Source: Pseudomonadota bacterium (GTDB taxonomy: Bacteria > Pseudomonadota > Alphaproteobacteria > Sphingomonadales > Sphingomonadaceae). From it: a DNA stretch of 10,215 nt. This document shows, in pieces, positions 1-6,245 of the stretch. Under the pieces are notes generated by a model. That model worked only from the letters and a program-made list of their open reading frames with translations, did not search any database and was not told where the DNA came from. The first letter of the stretch is position 1, and each line of letters opens with the position of its first letter. The position numbers were made by a program, and so were the translations under genes. Location of the stretch: assembly GCA_023424095.1 (NCBI GenBank), contig JAFAEG010000106.1:1-10215 (forward strand), written 5' to 3'.

Positions 1-126
1 AGCGCCGCCAGCCTCCGCCAGAACCTTCGTGATCGCAGCCGTCAAAGACGTCTTGCCATGGTCAACGTGACCAATCGTGCCGATGTTGCAGTGCGGCTTC
101 GTGCGGGAGAACTTCTCTTTGGCCAT
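1..126 (-). CDS. tuf: Elongation factor Tu, N-terminal part (5' end of gene; runs off the window)
   Basis: Elongation factor Tu is the GTPase that carries aminoacyl-tRNA to the ribosomal A site in the cytoplasm. Only the first 42 codons are here, beginning MAKEKFSRTKPHCNIGTIGH and followed by VDHGKTSLTAAITKVLAEAGGA. The segment GHVDHGKT (about residues 19-26) is the EF-Tu P-loop that binds GTP, and the frame stays open to the window edge. The ATG at 124-126 is preceded on the minus strand by AAAGGTG, a usable ribosome binding site. Two minus-strand tRNA genes (Tyr, Gly) lie about 860 bp upstream, which recalls the tRNA-tufB layout of other proteobacteria; many members of this group carry two tuf copies, and which copy this is cannot be told. 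Identity is very secure. Confidence 0.97.
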   Translation of the reverse strand, partial: MAKEKFSRTKPHCNIGTIGHVDHGKTSLTAAITKVLAEAGGA

Positions 127-174
127 GACACCTTTATCCTCGAAGGCGGCCGCTGGGGGCCGGAAAGCGCGGTG

Positions 175-203
175 GAATTAGGGGTTTTTGCCTGACGATG
201 CAA
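175..203 (-). promoter_or_regulatory. Candidate tuf promoter (weak)
   Basis: Reading the minus strand, TTGCAT (198-203) and TAATTC (175-180) are separated by 17 bp and would start a transcript about 40 nt upstream of the tuf ATG. The -35 box is fair but the -10 box matches TATAAT poorly. It is listed because tuf needs a promoter here: the tRNA promoter is more than 1.2 kb upstream and a plus-strand gene intervenes. Confidence 0.25.
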
Positions 204-369
204 GCGCTCCGGCCTGCCGGATCGCCCCGTCCCGCAACGCCGTGCCGTCACGCCCTTGCAGTGGCCGCTCCTTTCCCCGTCCGGAGCCGCGCCCGGCCGC
301 TTGGCAAGCGAGGCCCGCAGGCGCAAAACGGCGCCACCAGCGCCACCTCGCGTCCCCGGAGCCTCCGCC

Positions 370-693
370 ATGACCGTCACCACATCCGCCCCCAAGCCCC
401 TGCCCCGCATCGCCATCACCTATTGCAGCATGTGCAATTGGCTGCTGCGCTCGGCCTGGATGGCGCAGGAACTGCTCCAGACCTTCGGCCAGGATCTCGG
501 CGAGGTCGTGCTGATCCCGCGCACCGGCGGCATTTTCCAGATCCACTATGACGGCGAGCTGATCTGGGACCGGACGGTCGATGGCGGCTTCCCCGATGTG
601 AAGCAGCTCAAGCAGCGCGTCCGCGACCGGCTCGACCCGGCCCGCGACCTCGGCCATCTCGACGGCCACAAGGCGCAAGCCACGGAGGCCTGA
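370..693 (+). CDS. SelT/SelW/SelH-family (Rdx-type) thioredoxin-like protein, 107 aa
   Basis: A small cytosolic protein of the SelT/SelW/SelH (Rdx) family, thioredoxin-like proteins thought to work in redox reactions; the substrate is unknown. The family fingerprint is visible: a beta strand leading to YCSMCNW, with the redox motif Cys19-x-x-Cys22, then the helix with SAWMAQELL, a GGIFQI strand (about residues 56-61), IWDRTVDGGFPD, and the closing LKQRVRDRLDP...LGHLDGH typical of proteobacterial members. Selenocysteine of the animal proteins is replaced by cysteine. I chose ATG 370 because GGAG lies 8 bp before it and the conserved domain begins soon after; an upstream in-frame ATG at 256 would add 38 residues of low-complexity Ala/Pro/Arg sequence. 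It stands alone on the plus strand, between tuf and the tRNAs on the other strand. Confidence 0.9.
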   Translation: MTVTTSAPKPLPRIAITYCSMCNWLLRSAWMAQELLQTFGQDLGEVVLIPRTGGIFQIHYDGELIWDRTVDGGFPDVKQLKQRVRDRLDPARDLGHLDGHKAQATEA

Positions 694-759
694 GCGCGCG
701 AACTGCCAGACTGCCTGCCTCGGCTCGGTCGAGGCGGGCGCAGCCGGGATCGGCCCGCA

Positions 760-837
760 TCACATGCCGAAGCCGACATAGACGGAGTCGCCGCTGAGCT
801 CGCTGAACTTCTTGTTCTTGAAATGCCGATATCGGCC
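760..837 (-). pseudogene. Possible 3' remnant of an outer-membrane beta-barrel protein gene
   Basis: On the minus strand one frame reads RYRHFKNKKFSELSGDSVYV then GFGM and a TGA stop at 760-762. The alternating residues and closing YVGFGM look like the last two strands of an outer-membrane porin-type protein. The open frame extends upstream only about 44 codons to another TGA, contains no ATG, and its upstream part is Arg/Ala/Pro/His filler. In the neighbouring frame TADIG leads up to the same point, as if a frameshift separated ADIG from YRHFKN. I read this as a decayed gene tail. It could also be chance; the segment is only 26 codons. Confidence 0.3.
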
Positions 838-984
838 GTGCGGGCGCGCCGCGCGACCATGGTGCTGCGGTTGCCCGGCGGACGCAATACGCCTCGATTC
901 GGCCGGCCCTCACGCTCGCGGCATCACCGCGAAACGGCCATCGTCGCGGCGCGGCGCGCAAAGCTGGATCATCGGGAGGGAAGC

Positions 985-1058
985 TGGAGCGGGTACCGGG
1001 AATCGAACCCGGGTATTCAGCTTGGAAGGCTGCTGCTCTACCATTGAGCTACACCCGC
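985..1058 (-). tRNA. tRNA-Gly (anticodon TCC)
   Basis: On the minus strand the sequence begins GCGGGTGTAGCTCAATGG and folds into a complete cloverleaf of 74 nt with an encoded 3' CCA (985-987). The anticodon loop CTTCCAA gives anticodon TCC, reading GGA/GGG glycine codons. The T loop contains GGTTCGATTCC. The acceptor stem GCGGGTG pairs with TACCCGC, with one G-T wobble at pair 7; the discriminator is T. It lies 162 bp downstream of tRNA-Tyr on the same strand and probably shares its promoter. I see no convincing intrinsic terminator after it. Confidence 0.97.
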
Positions 1059-1220
1059 GCAGGGCGACAAGTTCCGCATCGCGCGGCCCGGTGTCAACCC
1101 GTCATCGCCAGCTGCCGGCAAGGGCCGCGGACGTCGCGGTGAAAGCACTGCGCTGTCACCGCCTGGTCGTTCGGCGCGTCTTTCAGGAAGGCGCGCCTGC
1201 TTCGTCCCGCAGGGCGAAGG

Positions 1221-1305
1221 TGGTGGGGGAAGCAGGACTCGAACCTGCGAAGGCATAGCCAGCGGATTTACAGTCCGCCCCCTTTGCCGCTCGGGACATT
1301 CCCCC
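1221..1305 (-). tRNA. tRNA-Tyr (anticodon GTA)
   Basis: On the minus strand an 85-nt class II tRNA starts GGGGGAATGTCCCGAG and ends in an encoded ACCA (CCA at 1221-1223). The acceptor stem GGGGGAA pairs perfectly with TTCCCCC, the anticodon loop CTGTAAA gives GTA for tyrosine, a long variable arm follows (GGCTATGCCTTC region), and the T arm contains GGTTCGAGTCC. It is the first gene of the likely Tyr-Gly tRNA transcript. Confidence 0.97.
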
Positions 1306-1381
1306 GCCTTTTCGCTGGCTGGCCCGAAGGCCGGCCGCAGCCGCTGTTTCACTTTTGTGAAGGGCGGCAGGCGCGGCCGGA

Positions 1382-1410
1382 CTTATGGTGAGAGGGCGCC
1401 CGCCTGTCAA
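1382..1410 (-). promoter_or_regulatory. Strong sigma-70-type promoter for the tRNA-Tyr/tRNA-Gly unit
   Basis: On the minus strand TTGACA (1405-1410, a perfect -35 box) is followed after exactly 17 bp by CATAAG (1382-1387, four of six bases of TATAAT). CATAAG/TATAAG-like -10 boxes are common at alphaproteobacterial stable-RNA promoters. Initiation would fall near 1375, about 70 nt upstream of the mature tRNA-Tyr 5' end. The leader contains a small hairpin, TTCAC-TTTT-GTGAA at 1348-1361 (same on either strand apart from the loop). This is the best promoter in the window. Confidence 0.75.
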
Positions 1411-1444
1411 CGCCTAAAACGATCGATCCGCGACAAGGCGCATT

Positions 1445-2023
1445 TCAATCCACCGCTCGTGCCGCCCCGTATCGCCGCAGCCAAGCCTTCGCCGCCGGCA
1501 CCAGGGCCTGAAATGGCGTGGTTTCCGGCCGCTCGATCGCATCGGCGAGATCAGGCGGCGGATAGATCAGCGTGCGCACGCCGTGGCGGTGCTGCCAGAC
1601 CGGCAGCGTGCCCTGGCGCACGAACATCGCGATGACCTCTCTGACGAGCGGACTGCGCAAGGCCCGCGATTTGCCGACCGGGCGCGCCACCACGCAGAAT
1701 CGCGCGAACGGATTCGGGTGGCTCGCCTCGCCTTCCAGGCAGAAGATCACGCCGCTTCGATCCGGCCGGGCCTCGTCCGGCATCGCGTCGATTCGCCGCC
1801 ACAGGCAGAACCAGCTCCGGCAGATCTGTGGCCGTGTCGCATGGATGCCGCAGCCTTTGCCGGTGTTGTGGCGGCACATAACCCCGGCCGGCTTGCCGAC
1901 CTCCGGGTCGACGATGCGCAGCACCTCGCAGCAGGCGACGCAATCGCCGCATTCGCGCCCCGGCGTCAGATGGTTCAGCGTCCGCCCGGCGCGCATCGCC
2001 CCGGCTTCCAGCATCGCGTCCAT
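1445..2023 (-). CDS. YkgJ-family cysteine-cluster protein (putative Zn/Fe-binding), 192 aa
   Basis: A member of the YkgJ (CxxCxxCC) family, small cytosolic proteins whose clustered cysteines are thought to bind zinc or an Fe-S centre; no reaction is established. The N-terminal third has the motif: Cys25-x2-Cys28-x2-Cys31-Cys32 (ECGDCVACCE), then Cys50, a GCGIH segment with Cys58, and RPQICRSWFC with Cys68 and Cys73. The C-terminal half lacks a recognisable domain and ends in a basic Arg/Ala-rich tail. ATG 2023 is chosen because GGGGGAGGG lies a few bases before it; Met4 and Met10 are alternatives. The ATPase gene ends 71 bp upstream on the same strand, so the two may be co-transcribed. Confidence 0.85.
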   Translation of the reverse strand: MDAMLEAGAMRAGRTLNHLTPGRECGDCVACCEVLRIVDPEVGKPAGVMCRHNTGKGCGIHATRPQICRSWFCLWRRIDAMPDEARPDRSGVIFCLEGEASHPNPFARFCVVARPVGKSRALRSPLVREVIAMFVRQGTLPVWQHRHGVRTLIYPPPDLADAIERPETTPFQALVPAAKAWLRRYGAARAVD

Positions 2024-2094
2024 GAGCCCTCCCCCGGAGAACGGAGTGGGCCGCCAGAATAGCGCCGACCGGCCCGCAACGGAATGCGAGCGCT

Positions 2095-2649
2095 TCAGCC
2101 TGCCGCCGCGATTCGCGCCCTGACGAAGGCGACACGCTCGGCGACGCCGGCGAGCGGCAGCTCGACCGGCTCATAGCCGAAATCGCGATAGGCGCCGGTC
2201 ACCGCCGCAAAGGTGCGTTCCGCTTCCGCGAAATCCTGTTTGCGCTCTGCGTCCCCAGAAAAGATCGCGCGCCAGGGCGGCGCCGCGAAGACGAGGGGAC
2301 GATAGCGGATCTGGCGCGCCGCTCGCTCCAGATGCGCGGGGATCGCGAGCCCCGACAGGGAAAGATAGCCGGCGATATCGGGCACGCCGCGGTCGAACAG
2401 CACGATGCCGCCCCGCTTGCGCGCCTCGGCATGCGAGCGCATGTCCCAGCCCAGCATCAGCTCAGCGAACAGGGCCCGGTCACGCCAGGGCAGTGCCGGT
2501 CCGTCAATCGCCACCTGATCGCGGATGATCGCCCGCCCGCCTTCCGGCGCGGTCGCAAAATCCTCCGCCGCGAGTGCGGACAGCAATGTGGTCTTGCCGG
2601 CTCCCGGTCCACCGGTGATCACGAAGAAGGCGTGGTCGTCATTGGTCAT
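2095..2649 (-). CDS. AAA-family P-loop ATPase/kinase-like protein, 184 aa
   Basis: A small single-domain P-loop NTPase of the type Pfam groups as AAA_28, near NadR/nucleotide-kinase-like proteins; substrate unknown. After a beta strand (FFVIT) comes a perfect Walker A, GGPGAGKTT at residues 13-21. IVLFDRGVPD at about 82-91 is the Walker B-like strand with Asp86 and the DRG motif characteristic of this group. PPWRAIF and an Arg-rich stretch near the middle may form the lid. The length matches stand-alone members. ATG 2649 follows a modest GAAGAG ribosome-binding sequence. It is divergent from rlmB with 104 bp between starts, and sits 71 bp before the YkgJ gene on the same strand. I see no clear promoter boxes in the divergent gap. 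Confidence 0.85.
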   Translation of the reverse strand: MTNDDHAFFVITGGPGAGKTTLLSALAAEDFATAPEGGRAIIRDQVAIDGPALPWRDRALFAELMLGWDMRSHAEARKRGGIVLFDRGVPDIAGYLSLSGLAIPAHLERAARQIRYRPLVFAAPPWRAIFSGDAERKQDFAEAERTFAAVTGAYRDFGYEPVELPLAGVAERVAFVRARIAAAG

Positions 2650-2753
2650 GTCAGATCTCTTCCCTTCGGTTGGTTGCTGACAGGGCGCGCTTCCGCACTG
2701 GCCAAGCGCCGCGCATCGTGGCAGGGCAGTCGCTCGACAATTCGGGAGTTCCC

Positions 2754-3554
2754 ATGCCCGCCCCTTTCCGCCCGCGCCCCACCGGCAAGCCTTCCGGCCG
2801 CGGCTTCCGCCCGCGCCAGGACGGGCCGCCGCCGCATCGCCCGGGCGATATCGACGAGGCGATCCTCTACGGCGCCCATCCGGTGATCGAGGCGCTGCGC
2901 AATCCGCGCCGGCGATTCCGCAAGCTGCTCGCCACCGAGAACGCCCTGAAGCGCCTCGGCGAGGAGATCGGCGACTTGCCGATCGCGCCCGAACTGGTCC
3001 GCCCCTCCGAGATCGACCGCCTGCTGACGCCCGACGCCGTGCATCAGGGGCTCTATCTCGTCTGCGATCCCCTGCCCTCGCCCGATCTCGACAGCCTGCC
3101 GGACGACGCGGTCGTGCTGGCGCTCGACCAGATCACCGATCCGCACAATGTCGGAGCGATCCTGCGCTCGGCGGCCGCTTTCGCTGTCGCCGCCGTGATC
3201 GTCACCATCCGGCACTCGCCGGCGGCGACCGGTGTCCTCGCCAAATCGGCCTCGGGCGCGCTCGAGCATGTGCCGCTGATCGCCGTGAAGAATCTCGGGG
3301 ATGCGCTCGACAAGCTCGGAAAGCGCGGCTTCCTGCGCCTCGGCTTCGATTCGGAGGGGGATGTCTCGCTCGACGACGTCGCTCTGCGACGTCCGCTCGT
3401 CATGGTCATGGGTGCCGAAGGCAAGGGCCTGCGCCAGCGCAGCCGCGAACTTTGCGACCATCTCGCCCGGCTCGACATGCCCGGCGCGATCAAGAGCCTC
3501 AACGTCTCCAACGCCACCGCGATCGCGCTCTACGCCGCGACGCGGCAGCGCTGA
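2754..3554 (+). CDS. rlmB: 23S rRNA (guanosine-2'-O-)-methyltransferase RlmB (TrmH/SPOUT family), 266 aa
   Basis: RlmB methylates the 2'-O of a conserved guanosine (G2251 in E. coli numbering) in the peptidyl-transferase P-loop of 23S rRNA, using S-adenosylmethionine. Residues 1-34 are a Pro/Arg/Gly-rich, probably disordered extension. A substrate-binding domain starts at ILYGAHPVIEAL (37-48). The SPOUT catalytic domain shows all three trefoil-knot motifs: DQITDPHNVGAILRSAAAF (125-143, with Asn132 and catalytic-type Arg138), VMGAEGKGL (218-226), and LDMPGAIKSLNVSNATAIAL (240-259). ATG 2754 is preceded by GGGAG at a good distance; an in-frame ATG at 2670 is unlikely because it lacks conserved sequence. 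Its stop lies only 6 bp from the stop of the convergent gene. A TrmH-like paralogue with another target is possible but the domain layout favours RlmB. Confidence 0.9.
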   Translation: MPAPFRPRPTGKPSGRGFRPRQDGPPPHRPGDIDEAILYGAHPVIEALRNPRRRFRKLLATENALKRLGEEIGDLPIAPELVRPSEIDRLLTPDAVHQGLYLVCDPLPSPDLDSLPDDAVVLALDQITDPHNVGAILRSAAAFAVAAVIVTIRHSPAATGVLAKSASGALEHVPLIAVKNLGDALDKLGKRGFLRLGFDSEGDVSLDDVALRRPLVMVMGAEGKGLRQRSRELCDHLARLDMPGAIKSLNVSNATAIALYAATRQR

Positions 3555-3568
3555 AGCGGCTCAGCGCT
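3547..3568. terminator. Inverted repeat spanning both stop codons of two convergent genes
   Basis: AGCGCTGA (3547-3554) and TCAGCGCT (3561-3568) are a perfect 8-bp inverted repeat around the 6-base loop AGCGGC. The left arm ends in the rlmB stop codon and the right arm starts with the stop codon of the convergent secreted-protein gene, so both genes end in the same hairpin. No T-run follows on either strand, so a classical intrinsic terminator is not shown; a shared 3' mRNA-end structure is possible. Confidence 0.5.
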
Positions 3569-4055
3569 TCCCGGCCGGGCTTCGCCGCTCGCCGGTGTCG
3601 ATCGGCACAATGCCGTCGGCGCCGATCCGGATGACCCGCGCCACCTGTCGCCCACCCCGGTTCTCGATCCGGTAGATCACCGGATCCGCCGCCGGCGGGC
3701 GCTGGATGCCGACCGCGACCGGAATCGACGGCGGCTCGAGACGCTCGAACTGGTAGTCCGGCGCGGCAGTACCCAGCAGGACATTGAGCGAGGAATCGTA
3801 GAAGCCCGGACCATAGCCCCCGAGGCCGTAGCCGTAGGCAAACCCTGGGACATGGCGACCATGGGCGCGCAGACCCGGGCGGACTGGCCGCATCGGCCGG
3901 GCCAGCATGCGGCCCGGGACCGCCGAGGCCAGGGCCGGCGCCCTGACACCGGCCGGTGCGGCAGGGCCGCCGGCAGGCCTGGCGGAGACATTCGAGCCGA
4001 GCGCCAGCACGGCGCCCGCAATGCAGGCCAGACGGAAAATCGGGATGCGGACCAT
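3561..4055 (-). CDS. Secreted/periplasmic protein of unknown function, 164 aa
   Basis: I do not recognise this family. The N-terminus is a clear Sec signal peptide: Arg residues at 3 and 8, a hydrophobic core (LACIAGAVLALG), and a likely cleavage after VSA at residue 25. A Pro/Ala/Arg-rich linker (26-70) follows, then a Gly/Tyr-rich stretch (FAYGYGLGGYGPGFY, 72-86), and a folded-looking C-terminal part (about 100-155) with VIYRIENRGGRQVARVIRIG, whose alternating pattern suggests beta strands. Cys11 is inside the hydrophobic core and not placed as a lipobox. ATG 4055 has an excellent AGGAGGGGG ribosome-binding sequence. The gene converges on rlmB and is divergent from the transporter across a 323-bp gap. 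Likely exported; role unknown. Confidence 0.75.
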   Translation of the reverse strand: MVRIPIFRLACIAGAVLALGSNVSARPAGGPAAPAGVRAPALASAVPGRMLARPMRPVRPGLRAHGRHVPGFAYGYGLGGYGPGFYDSSLNVLLGTAAPDYQFERLEPPSIPVAVGIQRPPAADPVIYRIENRGGRQVARVIRIGADGIVPIDTGERRSPAGKR

Positions 4056-4378
4056 GTCGCTCCCCCTCCTGTCCTTCGGAATCGCCGCTCGTCGGAAAGG
4101 CTATCCGTCTTGCGCCCGGAAGGCGAGTCGGGCGCCTGCGGGCGGCGGAAGACGGACCTCATTTGTTAATGAGTCGTTAGTCTTACACCCTTTGGTGCAA
4201 GACCAAGTGCCTGCTTGAAGGTTTCGGGCTGTGGGCTCATTCGTTCCCCATCAAACTTGTCTTTTCTAGGGCTTCGCGGGTCGGCCACGTCCGACTCCAA
4301 CGCAAAGACCGCTGCAAGGCGGCGTCGAGGCGCGGTGGGTGGTCCGCTGCGTCGGGGGAACGAACGACGGAGTGCATC
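4056..4378. other. Divergent intergenic region with two dyads and no gene
   Basis: This gap separates the starts of the secreted-protein gene (minus) and the MFS transporter (plus), so it should hold promoters for both. I found no convincing -35/-10 pair. What is visible: a 6-bp perfect dyad CTCATT-TGTT-AATGAG at 4158-4173; a near-perfect 8-bp dyad CTTACACC-CTTT-GGTGCAAG at 4182-4201 (one mismatch); and, across the first dyad, a near-match to the CtrA box. The segment 4158-4270 is clearly AT-richer than its surroundings. Short open frames here are not supported by start sites or composition. Confidence 0.5.
4165..4180 (-). promoter_or_regulatory. Near-match to a CtrA-binding box
   Basis: On the minus strand CTAA-N7-TTAAC, one base away from the alphaproteobacterial cell-cycle regulator CtrA consensus TTAA-N7-TTAA(C). 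It overlaps the right arm of the CTCATT/AATGAG dyad and lies about 110 bp upstream of the secreted-protein gene. One motif match in an AT-rich pocket is weak evidence. Confidence 0.2.
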
Positions 4379-6046
4379 ATGAGCATTGCGCAAGCATCAG
4401 GGGCCGCCGGCCCACGCCCGATGACCAGGGAAGAGAAGCGGGTCATCCTCGCCTCCTCCCTGGGCACAGTATTCGAATGGTACGATTTCTATCTCTACGG
4501 TTCGCTCGCCGTGATGATCGGCGCGCATTTCTTCTCGGCCTTCGATCCGAATACGCGCGCCATCTTCGCGCTGCTTGCCTTCGCCGCCGGCTTCCTCGTT
4601 CGTCCCTTCGGCGCGCTGTTCTTCGGTCGCCTGGGTGACCTGATCGGCCGCAAATACACCTTCCTCGTCACCATCGTGATCATGGGCGCCTCGACCTTCC
4701 TGGTCGGCCTGCTGCCCGGCTACAACACCATCGGCTGGATCGCGCCGGTCATCCTGATCGCGCTGCGCATGCTGCAGGGCCTCGCCCTCGGCGGCGAGTA
4801 TGGCGGCGCGGCGGTCTATGTCGCCGAGCATGCTCCGGTTGGTCGTCGTGGCTTCTACACTTCCTGGATCCAGACCACGGCGACGCTCGGCCTGCTGCTT
4901 TCGCTGATCGTCATTCTCAGCATCCGCACCACCATGGGCGAGGCCGAGTTCACCGCCTGGGGCTGGCGCATTCCGTTCCTGGTCTCGATCTTCCTGCTGG
5001 CGATCTCGGTCTGGATCCGTCTGCAGATGCAGGAATCCCCCGCCTTCAAGAAGATGAAGGAAGAAGGCACCGGCTCGAAGGCGCCGCTCTCCGAGGCCTT
5101 CGGCCAGTGGAAGAACGCCAGGATCGCCCTGCTCGCGCTGTTCGGCCTCACCGCCGGCCAGGCCGTCGTCTGGTATACCGGCCAGTTCTACGCCCTGTTC
5201 TTCATCCAGAGCATCCTGAAGGTCGATCTCTACTCGGCCAACGTGCTGATCGCCTGGTCGCTCATCCTCGGCACCGGCGGGTTCATCGTGTTCGGCGCGC
5301 TCTCCGACAAGATCGGCCGCAAGCCGATCATCCTGGCGGGCTGCCTGATCGCGGCGCTGACCTATTTCCCGCTGTTCGGCGCCCTCACCAAGGCCGCCAA
5401 TCCGGGCCTCGCCGCGGCGCATGAGAACGTCAAGGTCCAGGTCGTCGCCGATCCCGCCACCTGCGGCTCGGTCTTCGATCCGGTCGGCGTGCGTACCTTC
5501 ACCCAGCCTTGCGACGTCGCTCGCCGCACTCTCGCGACGCAAGCGATCGTCTACACCCAGGTCGCCGCGCCCGCTGGCACCCCGGCCAAGGTGACGGTCA
5601 ACGGCAAGGACGTCGCGATCGATGCCAACTTCGCCAAGAACATCGCGACCGAGGCCGTCGCCGCCGGCTATCCGGCCGCCGGCGATGCCCGCATCGTCAA
5701 GACCGGCTTCCTGAGCGCGCTGTTCAACGGCCAGTCGCTGACCATCATCGCGATCCTGACCATCCTCGTCATCTATGTGACGATGGTCTACGGCCCGATC
5801 GCCGCCGCCCTGGTCGAGCTCTTCCCGACCCGCATCCGCTATACCGGCATGTCGCTGCCCTACCATATCGGCAATGGCTGGTTCGGCGGCCTGCTCCCGG
5901 CGACCTCGTTCGCCATGGTGGCCGGCACCGGCGACATCTACTACGGCCTCTGGTACCCGATCGTGATCGCGATGATGACCTTCGTCGTCGGCATGCTCTT
6001 CGTGCCCGAGACCAAGGATCGCGACATCATGACCTACGACCACTGA
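4379..6046 (+). CDS. MFS transporter, metabolite:H+ symporter (MHS) family, 555 aa
   Basis: An inner-membrane proton symporter of the MHS family (relatives: ProP, ShiA, KgtP), which take up organic acids, shikimate, betaine or similar solutes; the substrate here cannot be told. Visible: FEWYDFYLYGSLA (32-44) of TM1; the MFS loop motif GRLGDLIGRK (83-92); RMLQGLALGGEYGGAAVYVAE (130-150), the MHS fingerprint in TM4; the second loop motif GALSDKIGRK (306-315); and FPTRIRYTG (482-490) before TM11. At 555 residues it is about 100 longer than ordinary MHS proteins (430-500). The extra length is a soluble insert at about 338-452 between TM9 and TM10, predicted extracytoplasmic, with Cys362 and Cys378. 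ATG 4379 follows GGAG by 7 bp. The gene is monocistronic, with a strong terminator right after it. Confidence 0.92.
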   Translation: MSIAQASGAAGPRPMTREEKRVILASSLGTVFEWYDFYLYGSLAVMIGAHFFSAFDPNTRAIFALLAFAAGFLVRPFGALFFGRLGDLIGRKYTFLVTIVIMGASTFLVGLLPGYNTIGWIAPVILIALRMLQGLALGGEYGGAAVYVAEHAPVGRRGFYTSWIQTTATLGLLLSLIVILSIRTTMGEAEFTAWGWRIPFLVSIFLLAISVWIRLQMQESPAFKKMKEEGTGSKAPLSEAFGQWKNARIALLALFGLTAGQAVVWYTGQFYALFFIQSILKVDLYSANVLIAWSLILGTGGFIVFGALSDKIGRKPIILAGCLIAALTYFPLFGALTKAANPGLAAAHENVKVQVVADPATCGSVFDPVGVRTFTQPCDVARRTLATQAIVYTQVAAPAGTPAKVTVNGKDVAIDANFAKNIATEAVAAGYPAAGDARIVKTGFLSALFNGQSLTIIAILTILVIYVTMVYGPIAAALVELFPTRIRYTGMSLPYHIGNGWFGGLLPATSFAMVAGTGDIYYGLWYPIVIAMMTFVVGMLFVPETKDRDIMTYDH

Positions 6047-6080
6047 TCACCTTGCGATCGGCCGGCCCCGCCGGCTGCCG

Positions 6081-6108
6081 AGCCCCGCCCTCGTGGCGGG
6101 GCTTTTTT
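6081..6108 (+). terminator. Intrinsic (Rho-independent) terminator of the MFS transporter gene
   Basis: AGCCCCGCC (6081-6089), loop CTCGT, GGCGGGGCT (6095-6103): a perfect 9-bp GC-rich stem leading directly into six T residues (6103-6108). It starts 34 bp after the transporter stop and points in its direction. On the minus strand the hairpin is not followed by a T-run, so it would not stop transcripts from the regulator gene. Confidence 0.93.
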
Positions 6109-6245
6109 GTTGGCGGCAAGCCTCGGCGACCGCAGATCGGGGAACGTGCTCGTCAAGAGGCGCACGAACCTTCGCCGGCGGCGGAGCATGAGGCGGGATC
6201 GAGGCTGACGCGTGGCCCAGTCCGCATTGCTCGTTTGCGCTGGGA

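Noticed and set aside
256..369. N-terminal extension of the SelW-like protein from ATG 256
   Set aside because: The extra 38 residues are Ala/Pro/Arg-rich without family similarity, and the ATG at 370 has its own GGAG.
812..1258. Plus-strand frame with TGNRTRVFSLEGCCSTIELH and GLEPAKA
   Set aside because: It is a translation across the complements of tRNA-Gly and tRNA-Tyr, a common false protein.
1183..1410. Minus-strand frames across tRNA-Tyr (GADCKSAGYAFAGSSPASPT and similar)
   Set aside because: They are translations of the tRNA-Tyr gene itself and a recurrent annotation error.
4397..6043. A 548-codon open frame antisense to the transporter gene
   Set aside because: It lies entirely opposite a clear MFS gene. 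Its translation is an Asp/Glu/Arg/Gly/His-rich string with no membrane or domain pattern, as expected from the shadow of a GC-rich gene.
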